Assembly: GCA_030407005.1 (NCBI GenBank) | Contig: JAUDYN010000005.1 | Span: forward strand, 1,240,001-1,304,000 | DNA from: Desarmillaria ectypa | Taxonomy: Eukaryota; Basidiomycota; Agaricomycetes; Agaricales; Physalacriaceae | DNA: 64,000 nt | Reading direction: 5' to 3' | Shown: piece by piece, positions 49,666-62,807 of the stretch | Layout of the letters: each line of letters begins with the position of its first letter | Numbering within the stretch: the stretch's first letter is position 1 | Notes under the pieces: model-generated | What the model saw: only the letters and a program-made list of their open reading frames with translations | Databases searched by the model: none | Told to the model about the DNA's origin: nothing | Made by a program: the position numbers and the translations under genes

Positions 49666-51489
49666 GGCAATCGATGAGATAGGTTATCTATTTGCACTTG
49701 TTGCTCGATGGCGCATCCCGACGATCGCGTCCGCCCGACGTTTTTCGTACTCACAGTACGTATTATCTTGCTCTGCCAAGAGAGAGACTGCATATTGATA
49801 CAAGGGATGCAAACTGTACACAATCCAACCATTGTATGCACGTCCACAGGCATCTTGGGGGATACTCATGGGTCCTGAAACCGCTGTAAAAATCGGAAGA
49901 AATGTAGGCAGAATTGGCAGCAAGACAATATGATGGCGAGGTATCAAGGGCGACCGGTTACTAGTGTAACTTTCATACGTTACGCACGGATAGCCCGCAG
50001 GAACCAGCCATGCCAAGGGAGCCAAGACACCATATTACACCATGAAGATGTTCGCATCCACAGATCTGGCACAGTCAGCCCTGCGACTAACCGCTTTTAT
50101 GTCGCTTGCTATGCCTTACATCAGTTGACACCCCAGTCGAAACTAACTTATCGAGCGGAGGGACTGGGAAAGAGAGAGAAGGAGGACCTGAAGACCAGTG
50201 TCTCCATTGCTTCTCAGTAGATAGTTTATTTGTCACGGTTAATCAAATACATACTGGCAGATGCCAAAAACAACTGAAGAGTCAGAAAGCAACGACACCT
50301 AGAGCACACCTGAGGCGGAGTTACGGGATGGTAATACTTATTTTTTTTTTGCTGATGGATACTTTCAGCGACTTCATCTTGTTTGCACAATCACTGGTGA
50401 CTAGGACATTCCAGTGAATCGTACAGCCAACGCGTGTTCGGGAGCAAGTGACCTGGCTCTCCTTACCACGTCGCGTCCGTCTCGACATAACGTACGTTAC
50501 TTTTGCATTAGTTATTTTGTTCGTCCCTGCTTCAAGTCTGTTATATACCCTGACGACGCATATCACAAGATCCTATTCTTCTGCTGAAGAGCTAGCATGA
50601 TGAGCATGGTTGTTTATGCTAGTCCAGCGCTGGCCGCTGGAATATATGGTGAACCGTGAGGGATTGGTCAGGGAGAACAAGAACAAATTAATTCCAAGTC
50701 CTTGATTATGTCATCACACTCACTCTGTTTTATCCCTTTCTCAAAGATCCATCTGTCGACATTTATTGCGCAGTTCTCATAGCGAACAGGTTTTCATCAT
50801 GAGCAAAGCAGGCTCTGGACTGATGCGGGATTGGTCAGCACTGACTTTTGGATGCCCCGAAAATCCGACTTTGCGTCCATCCTTCCAGGTGCCCATGATA
50901 CTGGCTAGTACAATTAATAGACCTATTCGAGCACTAAGAAGATACTGACCATGAACTGTGCTCAAGCAAGTTCCAATCGCAACCAGTCTCGGGCCCCGAG
51001 TGCGTGGTGTCACTGCGGATACATTCCAGGGCTTCTATCGTGTGCTCACAAGATAGAACCACCAATCATACGCGTCTTGACAAGCGAGTTCGCTTAGAAT
51101 ATGCCGACTGTGGTGCGCCTTGCTAAAATCATTTCTCGCTCTTCATACTCATGCGATTCGTGTTATTTGAAGGGAGTCCATGAGATATTTGCAATATCTT
51201 AATGATAAGGGACCAGGTGGTCTGATGCTGCGCGTCGGGAAAGGGTAGTGCCCTGCTGCGTTGCGCGACTAGACGGAATGCAATTTTTGACTGTTGCCCT
51301 TCCTTTGAACAAACTCACCTGCTGCGCCGGATAAGTTTATACTCCGTCATTATAAAAACTCCAGCCCTCCAAACTGGCTTTCCTGCATCCTTTTTTCTCT
51401 ATGAAAATCAGCCTTAGGCTGAAATCGCGTCCTCTCTTTCCTCATTGTCAAAAGCCCTTCGTTGAGCCCACTTACCTTATTATATTATC
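49666..51489. other. Intergenic, about 1.8 kb
   Basis: Upstream of both the Sds22 gene (minus) and the secreted-protein gene (plus). No gene recognised; open frames are under 115 codons and lack family features. A poly-T run lies near 50.34 kb. TATAAAA at 51351-51357, about 135 bp before the ATG at 51490, may serve the secreted-protein gene. Confidence 0.4.
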
Positions 51490-52441
51490 ATGAAGTTCTT
51501 CGTCGTGTCCGCTTCTCTTCTCTCTATCCTTCCCAGACTGTATGCTTTGACGATCAACATCCCGTGAGTTTTTTCATCTTCTGGCCCACCAAGGCTGACT
51601 GTCGACCTCAGCTCCGGTGTCACTGAGTGCGGTGTGTTCAGCTGAATCCTCTTACCTCGCGTAACACTGACATGCTCTTCTTCTTATGATAGAGCCCTCG
51701 GCGTTGTCCTGGAGTGGTGGTACTGCGCCATACTATCTATCTATTTATCCAGGTGTGTACGATCAATTGCCGTCTTCTTTCCTGCTTGCTGACCTACGAA
51801 TAAGGCGGCGTAAGCACAGGCTCGACCGTAAGTATACCCTCCCGGGAGATTCCATGACAATGACCTTTCTCCGCAGCTCGAAAGCTTCGGCGCAACCAAT
51901 GTCACTTCTTACACATGGACCTGTGACATAACTGCTGGTACCTCAGTGTGAGTGCCTGAGATAGTCTTTTGCACTCTTCATCCTGAACTGAATTCTTGAT
52001 TAGCACCTTCGCCATTAAGGACAGCACAGGTTTGATAGCCTACGCCGACGCGGTGGCAGTTCAGGAAGGTTCAAGTTCCAGGTTTGTTGTATCGGTTCAC
52101 AGCTCGCCTTTCTCTCTCTAATTTTTTGTTACAGCTGCGCGTCTGTCACTGGCAGCACTGAAACATCGACTTCTGGGTAAGCGAGTCATCGTGTGGATGA
52201 TGTGATTCTCACGCAGTTTATTAGATCATCCGATTCTACCACCACGGCTACTGGGTCCGCTGCTACCACTTCTGCTACCACCACCAGGACCGGATCCACT
52301 GGGACTACTTCTGCAGCTGCCTCCGGTTCAAACACCTCTTCGAGCAGTTCCACCACCACAGGTGTTTCTAGCGGTGCCATTCGCAACAGCGTCACGTATG
52401 GTGTTGTGGGGTTCTGTCTGCTTGTATCCCTGCTCTTTTAA
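51490..52441 (+). CDS. Secreted, probably GPI-anchored Ser/Thr-rich protein
   Basis: Small multi-exon gene of a type common in mushrooms: signal peptide (KFFVVSASLLSILPRLYAL), then one beta-sandwich-like domain beginning TINIP, with the SALSWSGGTAPYYLSIYPG and SYTWTCDITAGTSVTFAI segments and SGLIAYADAVAVQEGSSSSC-like end, then a Ser/Thr-rich stalk (TTSATTTRTGSTGTTSAA) and a C-terminal hydrophobic tail VTYGVVGFCLLVSLLF. The tail after a Ser/Gly region fits a GPI-anchor signal. The stalk should be heavily O-glycosylated and the protein located at the cell surface or wall. The function of this family is unknown; resemblance to wall-glucan proteins of the Kre9/Knh1 type is only general. The last intron acceptor is TTATTAG, giving TSTSG-SSDSTTT in frame. 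Confidence 0.72.
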
Positions 52442-53014
52442 TCTTTTAACTCTTGCCTACTCACGATACTTGGATGTGGATACTAGGCCTTCTTTTATCG
52501 TTGTAACGGACTTATTTTCTCTCCCCAAGCCCTTACGACCGTTTCCTACATCTCCCTTGATATAGGAACGAATCATTTATCATTCTACATACGTCTACTC
52601 GAGTTTGATATCCTCTTTTTTGCTCTATAGCCCCATCCAGTCAATTCCATCAGAGTTTTATAAGTACTTGTCTCAGGTCAGTTCGTGTGCCTCAAATTTC
52701 TCCAGTTCTCATCTTTGGCTTCTGTTCCAACTTCGTCTTTCGCGAAGGACACGGACACGTGATTGAGTGCCTGATGTCCCATGTGATCTTGCCTTCAGAA
52801 GCTTCGGCTCTTTTCGCCGGTATTTGGCCTCGTGGTCTAGATTCTTTTTAGTTTCTTGCGCTATTCTTCCACCTCCCGCCACATTCCTTCGAAGGTCATA
52901 GAGGACGGTGACTACTCGTTTTTCTCCAAGCTCATTCGTATACATAAATTACACGCGACTTGCTGCCACCATCTTCCAAATTCGGGAAATTTCTTGAAGG
53001 GATACACGTAGAGG
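52442..53014. other. Intergenic upstream of the giant gene
   Basis: About 570 bp, pyrimidine-rich toward the giant gene start. No open frame of note on the plus strand. An antisense frame at 52709-52945 has no recognised features. Confidence 0.4.
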
Positions 53015-56000
53015 ATGGCGACTGTTGTCGTCGACCCCGTATTACAGCCGATAACGCTTGCGAATGCTCCTGTGAGGGAGAAAGCGGAGGATTTTGGTGG
53101 GGTTGCGCAGAGAGATGCCGAGGATGACCCTAAGGTTACGGCGGATAAATCCAAGAACGCGTCAACGTTACCAATAGTAAACCTCGAGGACAAAGAAAAC
53201 GCGGGCACACAGGAGGAACAGGTGCATACATCATCTTCACCTTTCAGCCCCCTTCTTTCCTTCTGTCTATCTGTCAGTCGTTCGCTGACTCTTTTTTCTT
53301 GACATGTCGGTAGACATCTCTCTCGGTGTCAGACGATAGTACGGTTCCCAAAGTCACGCCTACAATTGATGACATGGTTCTCGCTATCGAGGTTAGTATA
53401 GTTCTTTATCTATCATCTTGTGTTTTGAACTTTTTCTCCCTGGCCGCATTAGAAACCCACGGAACTAGGTATGGATGGGAAGGCATCTTCTATACCCGTT
53501 ACAGTCGCACTGGTGCGGTTCTTTGACGTTTTTGATTTCCCTTGCTCGTTGTTGACGTGTCCGTATAGACGAGCGATATGGCGTCGTCGTCAGTACCAGT
53601 TGTTGAACGTTCGGAGGACACGCAAGTCAAGGTTTGCTCGAACTCAATGCTCGAACTCGGTGCATTTGACTGACCTATGTATAGAACGATAACGAGCTCG
53701 CAGGTGCCACTGATGTATGTCGCCCGTATCAACGTTATCATATGGTCTAATCTTGCTCAATAGTCACCCATCGAGATATCGCCCTTCTCAGCACCAGTTA
53801 CTCCACAAGACACAAAGGTGGACGGCATTCCTACCCCCACTTTCGAACACCAGGTGAAATTCGTCGCTCCAGAACAACCAGACTCTCCCTCAAGACCTTC
53901 CGATGTCAAAACTGACGTAGTGGCTGTTGATGAGGTTGCGCCGGATGCATTGGAAGGCATTTCGTCTGCTGATAAGACCACGATGCCCGACAAGGTACCG
54001 GTGGCAGCCAAAGGTGTACCATTTGTCGCAAACGCGACTGTCGTTGAACGATTGCAGGCTGCGAAGCACGAAGCGATCTTCGGGGAAGAATCTGTTGGTG
54101 AAGAGGAGCGTCCCGAGGTAACGTCACCAATGGCTCAAAACGAACCGGAGCTCAAGAACATTCTAATCCTCGACTCTGTGCAGCCCCCTACAGTCGCGGC
54201 AACATCGGATGTGAAAAAGGATGCAGTAATTGAGGACGCCATCGTTATCGAGAAAGCCCCGCTCATTGAAGAGAAAGAAAAAGTGGCGACGGCGGAAGGA
54301 GCACCTGTTGTTGAAGCGACTCCCGCATCTATAACTTCTGAGGCCTCTGAGGCACTGTCGGCATCAGTCTCGGAAGCACAAATACCAGAGGTGGTATCAA
54401 GCATCGAACAACTTGTCGGTGCGGGTGTGGTCGGACAACCTACGGTTGTCGCAGATGAAATTTTGGAAGCAGAGGGGTCCACAGTCGATTCCGCAAAGAT
54501 TGGCGAAGAAGGTAGAGGAAAGGAAGACCTGCAACTCTCGACGACGATCGCTGCGAAGACAACTCCAATCGAGGACGAAACCCCAACTGTGTCTGTGATT
54601 TACACCGCAACGGTGGAGGAGGGGGAAGCCCCAATAGTTGAAGCTGGGAAGGAAAAGCTCGAGAAAACCACAGCTGTGGAGGCCGTTCCTATTGTCGAAG
54701 TCAAAGAGCTGGACAAGGGAGGGATGCTACCTTCAGTTGCGATACGTGGTGAGCCTTCTCCTCTAGTCGAGGAGGCCCCGATCGTGGAAGTTGCAACTGG
54801 TAAGGAAGCTGGACCGGTGGAGGCGGTTATCGAAGGAATCCCAGCATCAGCTGTGACTGTACCATTGGTGGAGGGACCCACATCAGTGGAGGATGCCTAC
54901 ATCGAGTCTGCAGGGACATCAGAGCAAGCTACGGAGGAGCCTTCTACAACGACAGTCCTCATGGCATCCGTTGTTTTGGTTGAGAACTCATTGAGAGAAA
55001 GGATCGTTTTTGAGAAGTCGCCTGCTGTGGAGGAGAAGTTTATCGTTTCGAGTACTCCCAACGTGAAGGATGCACCTGTTATCGCCGAGCGCCTCGGTCC
55101 TGCCGTGCAGACGTCGGTAATTGAAGAACCTCTGGCGGTGCCGGTTGTTGGCGGTGTTCCGGTCGCGAAAGTACTGACGGGTGCCGATAAGGTCGAAGAG
55201 GAAAGCAGTGGCTCGACACCAGTGGCAGAACCTGCGTCGACTGCTGAGGCTGGTCTGACATTTGCTACCAATGGACCTGTCGAGGTTGTAGAACCATTGG
55301 AGGAAGCGCCCGCTGCTCATGCTCCATTCATTCCGCAGCCATCTTCGGCTGAGGTACCGCTTGATGACATACACGAACCTGTAAACGCGATGGTCACTGG
55401 GGAAAAGTCTGCAAACGAGGCTGCTGTCATACCGACTGGTGATACTTTGGTAATAGAAGAAGTCGCCGGAGAGCAGGTCGTTGCCGGAGCCCACAACGCG
55501 GAGAGTATTGTGGAAACGATGCTCACCATAGTGAATGAAACTCCTGCAGACCACGCGCTTGTTGCGGTGCCTGTCCCGACAGAAGCATCAGTGGGGGAAA
55601 CAGAGTTACCTGTCGAAAAAGAGCTCCCGGTAGAAAACACTTTTGTCGTCGAAGAGATAACAGCTACCGAGGAGATTTCCGTTGTGGAACAAGGAGGGGT
55701 CTCCAACGTTTTCAAGAATCCTCCTGCTGTCGAAGGAATACCGGAGGCAGCCTCCGTTATCAAACCATCGCCTGCCGTGGAGGAAGTTACAGTTGTCGAC
55801 GAAACTTCCGGCGTCCAAGTAGATGGTATACCTGTCGTAGAATCGGCTTTGAACGAAGACATTGCCCAGAAGCTCGAGGAACATATTATCGAGCCTCACA
55901 CTTCAGAATCTCGGGGTCTAGTTGTCGGAGGGGTGGCTACATTTGTGGTCGAGCCTGCAGGTGTCGCAGAAAAAGTTGTTCCTGTGGTTTCGCCTCCCAT

Positions 56001-59000
56001 CGAACCTAGTTCACTCGACAGTATACCTATTGTTGACGCTGCATCCCTTGTTGACAAGGCCTCGGCCGTCCCCACAGCCGCCGATGACCTCCCTGCGGAA
56101 CAAGAAGGTAAGAATCCACTGGCCATTGGCATACTGTCTGTTGAGAAAGCATCATTAACTAAAGACACCATTTAGGAAAACTTGGCGGAAATCCAGTGGA
56201 GCCGGTAGTATTCGAGGAAGTGGATGTCATCGAAATAGAGTCTATTCTCAAGGTTGAGCCAGACGTCGATCAAAGTTCTATCGAGGCGCCTGTCGATGTA
56301 GAAACTGAGAAGGGGCATGCCAAGTATGCACCTATCGAGGGTATTGCGGTCGCAGAGGCGGCTGCCGAGGCGAAGTCGGTTGTAGAGGTCGTCGCGGACC
56401 CTCGAGATGATGAACCCATTGGAGACGGTGTCTCTCGCGAGGAACGGATCGCGGCTCATGAACCTTCAGTTGTTGCATCCACTGTCGAAAGAAGAATCGA
56501 AGTCCATGCAGCCCCTAGCAGTGGGACTGAGACGGCAGTTGTTGAGGCACCTGGTATCGAGAGGAACGCCGTTGAGGAGAAAGAGGCAAACACTCGGCCC
56601 TATGATTATGCGCCATCTGGTTCGGAGACGTCTTCAACGGAGAAGATCGTGGCGTCGCTAGTTGAGGAAAGGCCAGAAGAGGGGGAGACCCTAGCTCCTG
56701 TCGATCCATCCGTGATCGAGGATAATAACATAACTAATGAATCTCCGGCTGTCGACTCCTCCATCCAAGTAAATGATTCGACACCCGTCGCAGTCATTCA
56801 GGCTCCTGTGGTTATCGACAAAGTCGATCTTCATAGCACTGAAACAGCCTTGGCATCAACCACTTCCCTTGATGAGATCGCAGTGAACCCTGTTTCAGAT
56901 CTTCCTCTGACCGAAGGAGAGCCCAATGTTGATGCTGCTGAAATTGTCAGCGATCAGGACCAACAACCAGTTTCTGCCGAGGTACGTTGCTACTTCTTTT
57001 GCCATCCAACCCTTCTTGATCTTTGTTGACAGAGTGATATCGGGACACTGCTCACTCCTGTTGGCGCTGAAATCGAGCGTCCCAAGTCGCCATGGACGCC
57101 ATCTTACAGTGTCACCACTCAAGGGCCAGGTATACATGCTGAGGAAGACATCCCGGCGATAGAAGAGTTGCCTTTACCTCCCTCTCAAGTCCCAGTAGTG
57201 GCTCTTACTCTTGTCGATTCCCCTGCTCCTCTTGAAGAAGTGTGTTATTCGATTCAATCCTGCTTACTGCATCTGAACGTAGTTATAGGTGCAGACACAA
57301 GGTTCATCGGAAATTCTAGAGGATCATCCAAAATCGCCTTGGACGCCTTCCTACTCTGTATCTGTTCAGGGAAGTCCGCTTCATGATACAGTGACTCTGG
57401 ACGAAACAGAACCAGTTTCCGACACAGTCGTTAGCACCGATCAGGATATCCCTGTAGCCGACGAGCCTACTAGTTCGCAAACTAGCATCTCCGCCAAGGT
57501 CGAGACCGCCACCGAACCTGTTAAGGACGGAAGCCAGGAGGAACCCATCGTTCAATCACAATCGACTCTAGTTATTGAGGAACAACCTGAAGCGACTGAC
57601 GAGGTGACATCAACACCCGCGCCTGAGCCCGTTATTGAGAAAACCATCGATGACGTCAAGTTACCTGTTGAAGAGGACAGTACCTCATTTAAAAAAGTAT
57701 GTAACGGATGGACGTTAATTTTCCCCCCCACTGAGATTCACTTCTTACAGTTGCTGACTCCCGATATTGGCATAGAACGTCCAGTCTCACCACGGACACC
57801 ATCTTATTCTGCTACGCAGGAAGAGATGGTTTCTGTAGTACCGGAGGTTGAGAGCACATTAGCTACATCGTTGGTTCCCGAGGATGTGGTCTACAAGGAG
57901 TCATCTCAAGCTGAAGAGCTTTATGCACCCGAAGCATTAATGCACGAGGTCGTTGACGAACCTGAAGTCACAATTATTTCGGAACCTGTTGTCATCGCTG
58001 AGAACGTCGCCGCCGAATCAACATCCACTGAAGCCGTCGAGGTGGGGGGTCACAATTCTCATGCGGCAGAGAGGCCTGTTCAGCTAGCCGCTAGCCTGAT
58101 TATCGAGCCACAGTCCGAGAGAACTGACGGCATTGCTCCCAAGCCAGACGTGAAGTCACGTACCGAGGAGGCCTTTGTTTCTCCAGAAAAAGTGAATAGC
58201 ATAGCCATTTCAATATGTGACCTGCTGAAGCTTATCGGACCCAGATACCTGCTGATTCCATCAAGACTGAACATTCCGACTCTGCATCGACACCGTCTTC
58301 CTCTGCACCCCTAGCTCACGAGGATGCCGTTGCCGAGCAAACACCCGAGGTCGAAGAGTCCTCTATCCCAAATACGTCAATCCCTGAGGTTCAATCCACG
58401 AGGATCGATGTCGTGCCTCAGACGTACAATACTGCTGAGGCTGACATTGCTACAGAATCTTTGCCCACTGTTGCTGAGCCCTCCAAGGACAATGAGGACT
58501 CTTCTTTTGTGAAGACAGAAAACGCTCAACAGGAAAGCGCCTCAATCATCGAGGAAGTGATACCGACGTCTGAGCCCATATCTATACCCGAACTTGAAGC
58601 CGACGTGAAGTTGCACGTGCAGGTTAGCTCGTCCGAAGAGGTAGGCGAGGAGTTCATGTCAACGTCCGAAACGCTGAAGTCAGATTGCAGCTATTGGCTC
58701 CTGCGACTGAAATTGAGCGCCCTTCCTCTCCGTGGACGCCATCCCATTCTGTCACTCAGCAAGGGCACGTTACGCCAACGTCTGAAGCGGAAAGTATACT
58801 ACCGACATCTGAAGCCCTGGCGCCTGCCGCTGATGAGCACATTGTCCCTGCTGAGCCAACGCCCAAGGACCCATCTATGAATGTTGAGCCGAGTAATGAA
58901 CCGCCCCAAGTACTTGCGGTAAGTAGTTTACCGCTGTCTTCTGATCATCAACTTATCGGCGTCAGGTGGTGCCTGATGTATCCGGCGGAGGAGAAACTAC

Positions 59001-62000
59001 AGAGGAAGACATCGAAGATGCGCAGCCGTCAACTGCCACTGATGTTGAACTTTCACACGAATCAGACACGGTGAGAATCCTAGACTATAAACAGAGCTCG
59101 TCACTTATATGCAATTCAATTAGACTTTGTTGAGTCCAAACATTGGAATTGAACGTCCCTCGTCGCCATGGACTCCCTCGTATTCAGTTACGCAACAAGG
59201 CCGTACTTCACCTGTCCCTGAATCCGAACTCGATGTCGAGTCTGCAGAGAAAGAAGTGCCGGCCAAGAATGGATTGGACGAGAATGCCACTTCCCTCACC
59301 CCAGAACATCAGCATCAAGTCGAGCCTGTAGAACCCGTCGCTGTTGCATACGCGCCAGTACCCGTGGTGAAGGAAGAACAGATTGATGACGAACCCAAGT
59401 CACGTGATGAGGACGAAATCACTTCACCTGTGCTTGAGCACGAGCACGAAGTCGTTGCCACACAGCAGGTGCAAGCTGTTGCATCCTTGTCTGTACCAAT
59501 AGCGGAGGAAGCGCAGGTTGTAGCCGGACCCGAGTTACATGCAGTCATTTCATCTGCCCCAGAGCTCGATGTCGAGCCTGTCGTGAAGGAGGAGCCAGCT
59601 GAAGATGTTCTTGACGTACACACTGCTCCACCCGTGCCTGAACCTCGAACCGACCTCGAACCCGTTGTGAAGGATGACACGGTTAGCATTGAAAAACACG
59701 AAGAAATTACATTGTCTTCATCTGATCCTGCACGGGACATGGAGCCTGGGGTGAACGACAAGCAGGTCGAACAAGGACATAAGGAAGCGGTCGTATCCGC
59801 TGCGCCAGAGCTTGAGCCTGAAGTCGAGTCTTCGGTGAAGAATGAGATTGTAGTGTCTGAATCGTTGGTGACGGTCGAGGAGGAAGAGAGCAGGGGGGGC
59901 GAGCACGTTGCCTCCCACACGCAAGTACATGAAATCAGGCCTTCTGCGAAGGATGAGCCAGGTGCATACGGAGATGACGAGGAAGCTATCTCACTCATAC
60001 CGGCATCCATCGAGAAGGGAAAGCAGACTGAAAGCAGACACGAAGAACAAGTTCCTTCACCTGAAGTTGAGCCCGTAGTGGACAACGAGCTTGTTCAGGA
60101 GGAAGTCACCTTGTCTGCTCCTGAGCCCGTGCATGACAGCAAACCTGCGTTGGAGGACGTACCAGCCAAGGCAGAAACTGAGTTGCACATCGAGAAGGTT
60201 GCTTCACCTGTGCTTGAACCGGAACTACGGAACGTAGCGCCAGAAGCCATGCAAGAAACTGAATCTGCAGTCAAGGAGGAGACCGTCGAAGATGGTCGCG
60301 AGAATCAAGTCGTTTTGCCTCCACCCGAATCCTTCAAGGAAGAACACGATAAGTCGTTGGTGAATGGCCAGCCTATTGGTAACGAGCATGGTCAACAAAC
60401 TGCTGTTCTTGTGCCTGCGTCTGAGCAGCATATCGAGTCGGTAGTCGAGGAGAAGCAGGTGCAGGACGAGCCGATTAAGGAAGAACAGGATAATGAACGC
60501 ATTCCAGCTTTGTCTGCGCATGCGGTGGAAGACAAACAGCCCGAGGATCAACTCGCTGTACCAGCGCTGGAACTTGAACGCAAAATCAACTCTGCGGCAG
60601 TGAACGAACCAGTCACTGCACCCGAGCCTGAGCAGCACGTCGAGCAAGTTGCCGCACCCGCGCCAGACCTGCATCATGAGATCAAGACTGTGGAGAAGGT
60701 CGAGGAGCCAGTTGCAGATGTTCTAGATGAACAAGCCGCTTCACCTGTACCTGAACCCGAATCTGCTGTGGTCGAGGATAAGCCCCCCGCGCCAGTGGAG
60801 ATCAAGTCTATGGTCGTCGATAAGCCAGCATCGTTACAAGACGCCGACATCGAGTCAAAAGCTAACGACGAGCAGGTCGAAGTATTTGTGACGAAGGAAG
60901 AACCCGGGCCTCAGAAGGATGCTACTTTGCCATCCAAAGCGGAACCGGAACTTGTTGCGGAAGCCGAGGAAGTACAGATAGAGGTCGTACCAGAGATTCT
61001 GTCAGCAGCAGAGGAGCCTGAGGTAGTGGATGACCATCAAGTGGTTGAAGAACATAAAGAACAGGCGGGTTCAACCGTGGAGTTGTTGGCGAAGGACGAG
61101 CCCAAGCATGATGAACAAGCCGCTGTACCCTTGCCTGAAGCTGAGCAACGCACTGAGTTGGTGATTGAGGACAAACAGGCTGAGGACGAGTCTGAAGCGC
61201 CTGAACTCGTGTCTGAGCTAAAGGAGGAGACAGGCAAGGATGGACATGACGATGAGGCCGCACCACTTTCGTCCCAGGATGAACTGCCTGAGGAAGAAGA
61301 TGATGAACAGGTTGCTCCATCCGCCCCAGAACTCGATTCTCCGATCAAGGACGAGTCATTCGAGGTCGAACAAGCCGCTGCCCAGCCCGCGCCTGCACTG
61401 AAAGAGGAGCAGGATGACGTTGAGCCAGTACCGGAGCTGCAGCAGGAAGTCAGGAGTCAGGAGAAGAAGGTGGAGGAGCCAGCCGGAGATGTAGAAGAAC
61501 AACCTACCGTTTTCGTGCCTGCCATGGTCAAGGACGAGCCTGCAATTTCACCCACGCCAGAACTCGTGACTGAGACCAAGCCGCTAGTTGTTGAAGTTGA
61601 ACCGGATGTCAAGCCCAAGACTGAGGACGTGCAGCTGGAAATTATGTCGGTGGCGAAGGGATCAGCTATTCTGCCTGCACCTGAGCCGGCAGTGGTCAAG
61701 GACGAGCCCGTAATTTTACCCGCCGTGACTGAGACCAAGCCACTAGTTGTTGATGAGCCAAGTGTTGAACTGGATGTCGAGTCCAAGTCTAAGGACGTAC
61801 CAGTGGAAATTGAATCTACGGCAAAGGATGAGGAGCAACCAGCCGTTCCGCCCGCTGCCGCGGTCAAGGACGAGCCCGTAATTTCACCCACCCCAGAACC
61901 CGAGTCGGCGGCGAAGGATGAGCAGCAGGTCGACGAGCGTGTAATGGTAGCCAAAGTCAATGAACAAGCCGCTCCACCTGTGTCCGTTATCAAGGATGAA

Positions 62001-62807
62001 CCTAAGCCACAGCAGGAGCAGGTTGAGATCGAGTTGGCTGAAAAAGAGGAACGATCCGTGGCGAATGAAGACCAAACGCCTTCTTCCTCTGTTGAACAAG
62101 TCCATGTCGAGGAAACACCCAGCAACAAGCAAGAGCCAGAACGTGCAGCCAAGGATGAGGATGTCGTTGAAGAGAATACTATTGATTCTCGCGAGGTGAG
62201 TTTCTATCTTACGTTTATAAGCATCATCTAATGGACGAATCCAGTTGAGTGTCGACACGTCGTCATTCACAGACTCTACTAAATCCCCATGGACTCCTTC
62301 ACATTCTATGACGACGCAAGATGTAGGATCGCCTGATGTGGAAATGAAGAAAGAACTCCCGGGGCAAGTCTTCCCTGTCACCGAAGAAGATTCCAAGTGA
62401 GTTATACTTTCCACGGCTCACGCCTCTTGTGTCTGACAAACCCCAGATCGGTTGGATCGCTGGACACAGTGAACGAAAGTGCAGACGTGCCAGATACGCT
62501 CGAAGTTCCATTTCCGCGCAAGAGGCTGGAATCGAGTGCTTCTGCGCGGCTTCTGCGGGGAGCGCTTCACAAGGTTCCGGAGGGCCGAGCGTCGTTGGAT
62601 CTAGCTCAGGGAGAGTTTTCCAAGCCGAGTTCGCCTGTTGTTGAGACAAGTGCTGTGGGGATTGTGGAAAGCCTTACCACCACCACCACCACCACCACCA
62701 CTGCGGAACAGGAAACGTTTTCCGGATCTGCTTCGGATGAGTCTGATGAGAGCTCGGATGATTCTTCGGAGGTTGAGCATAAGGGGAGGTGGTGTGTCGT
62801 TATGTGA
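53015..62807 (+). CDS. Giant disordered acidic protein with SPWTP exon repeats and CaaX end
   Basis: One gene of about sixteen exons and about 3,000 residues; I do not recognise the family. Small first exons (53015-53221, 53314-53391 and three more) lead to a 2.3 kb exon (53764-56107), then 56176-56981, 57033-57239, 57289-57696, 57751-58191, 58245-58622, 58691-58918, 58966-59070, a 3.07 kb exon (59124-62195), 62245-62396 and 62447-62807; these join in frame. Composition is dominated by Val, Glu, Ala, Pro, Ser and Thr with almost no aromatic residues or Cys, so it should be disordered and strongly acidic. Six exons begin with a module around SPWTPSYSVTQQG. The long exon carries loose VKDEP-type repeats. 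The C-terminus has a polythreonine run, an acidic serine patch (SDESDESSDDSSEVEH) and ends KGRWCVVM, a CaaX box. Membrane-tethered scaffold or cytoskeletal roles are guesses. Splicing of the third small exon is uncertain. Confidence 0.75.
57033..62396 (+). repeat. Six-copy exon-start module SPWTPSYS in the giant gene
   Basis: Copies begin the exons at 57033 (ERPKSPWTPSYSVTTQG), 57289 (HPKSPWTPSYSVSVQG), 57751 (ERPVSPRTPSYSATQE), 58691 (ERPSSPWTPSHSVTQQG), 59124 (ERPSSPWTPSYSVTQQG) and 62245 (STKSPWTPSHSMTTQD). Four are preceded by a LLxP...IERP lead-in right after the splice acceptor. The introns before all six are phase 0, so each unit could be duplicated without breaking frame. Confidence 0.85.
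62676..62701 (+). repeat. (ACC)n microsatellite coding for polythreonine
   Basis: About nine tandem ACC triplets inside the last exon of the giant gene, encoding a run of threonines. Such triplet runs vary easily in length between strains without breaking frame. Confidence 0.85.

Noticed and set aside
57700..58300. Apparent frame break in the giant gene near 58.2 kb
   Set aside because: An intron (donor after SPEK, acceptor CCCAG at 58244) restores the frame as IPADSIKTEHSD, so it is not a lesion.
53757..62414. Long antisense open frames inside the giant gene (up to 256 codons, for example 59315-60085 and 61457-62152 minus)
   Set aside because: They mirror the biased sense codons (GAA, GAG, GTC, CCT) and lack splice logic or family motifs, while the sense exons join in perfect phase.
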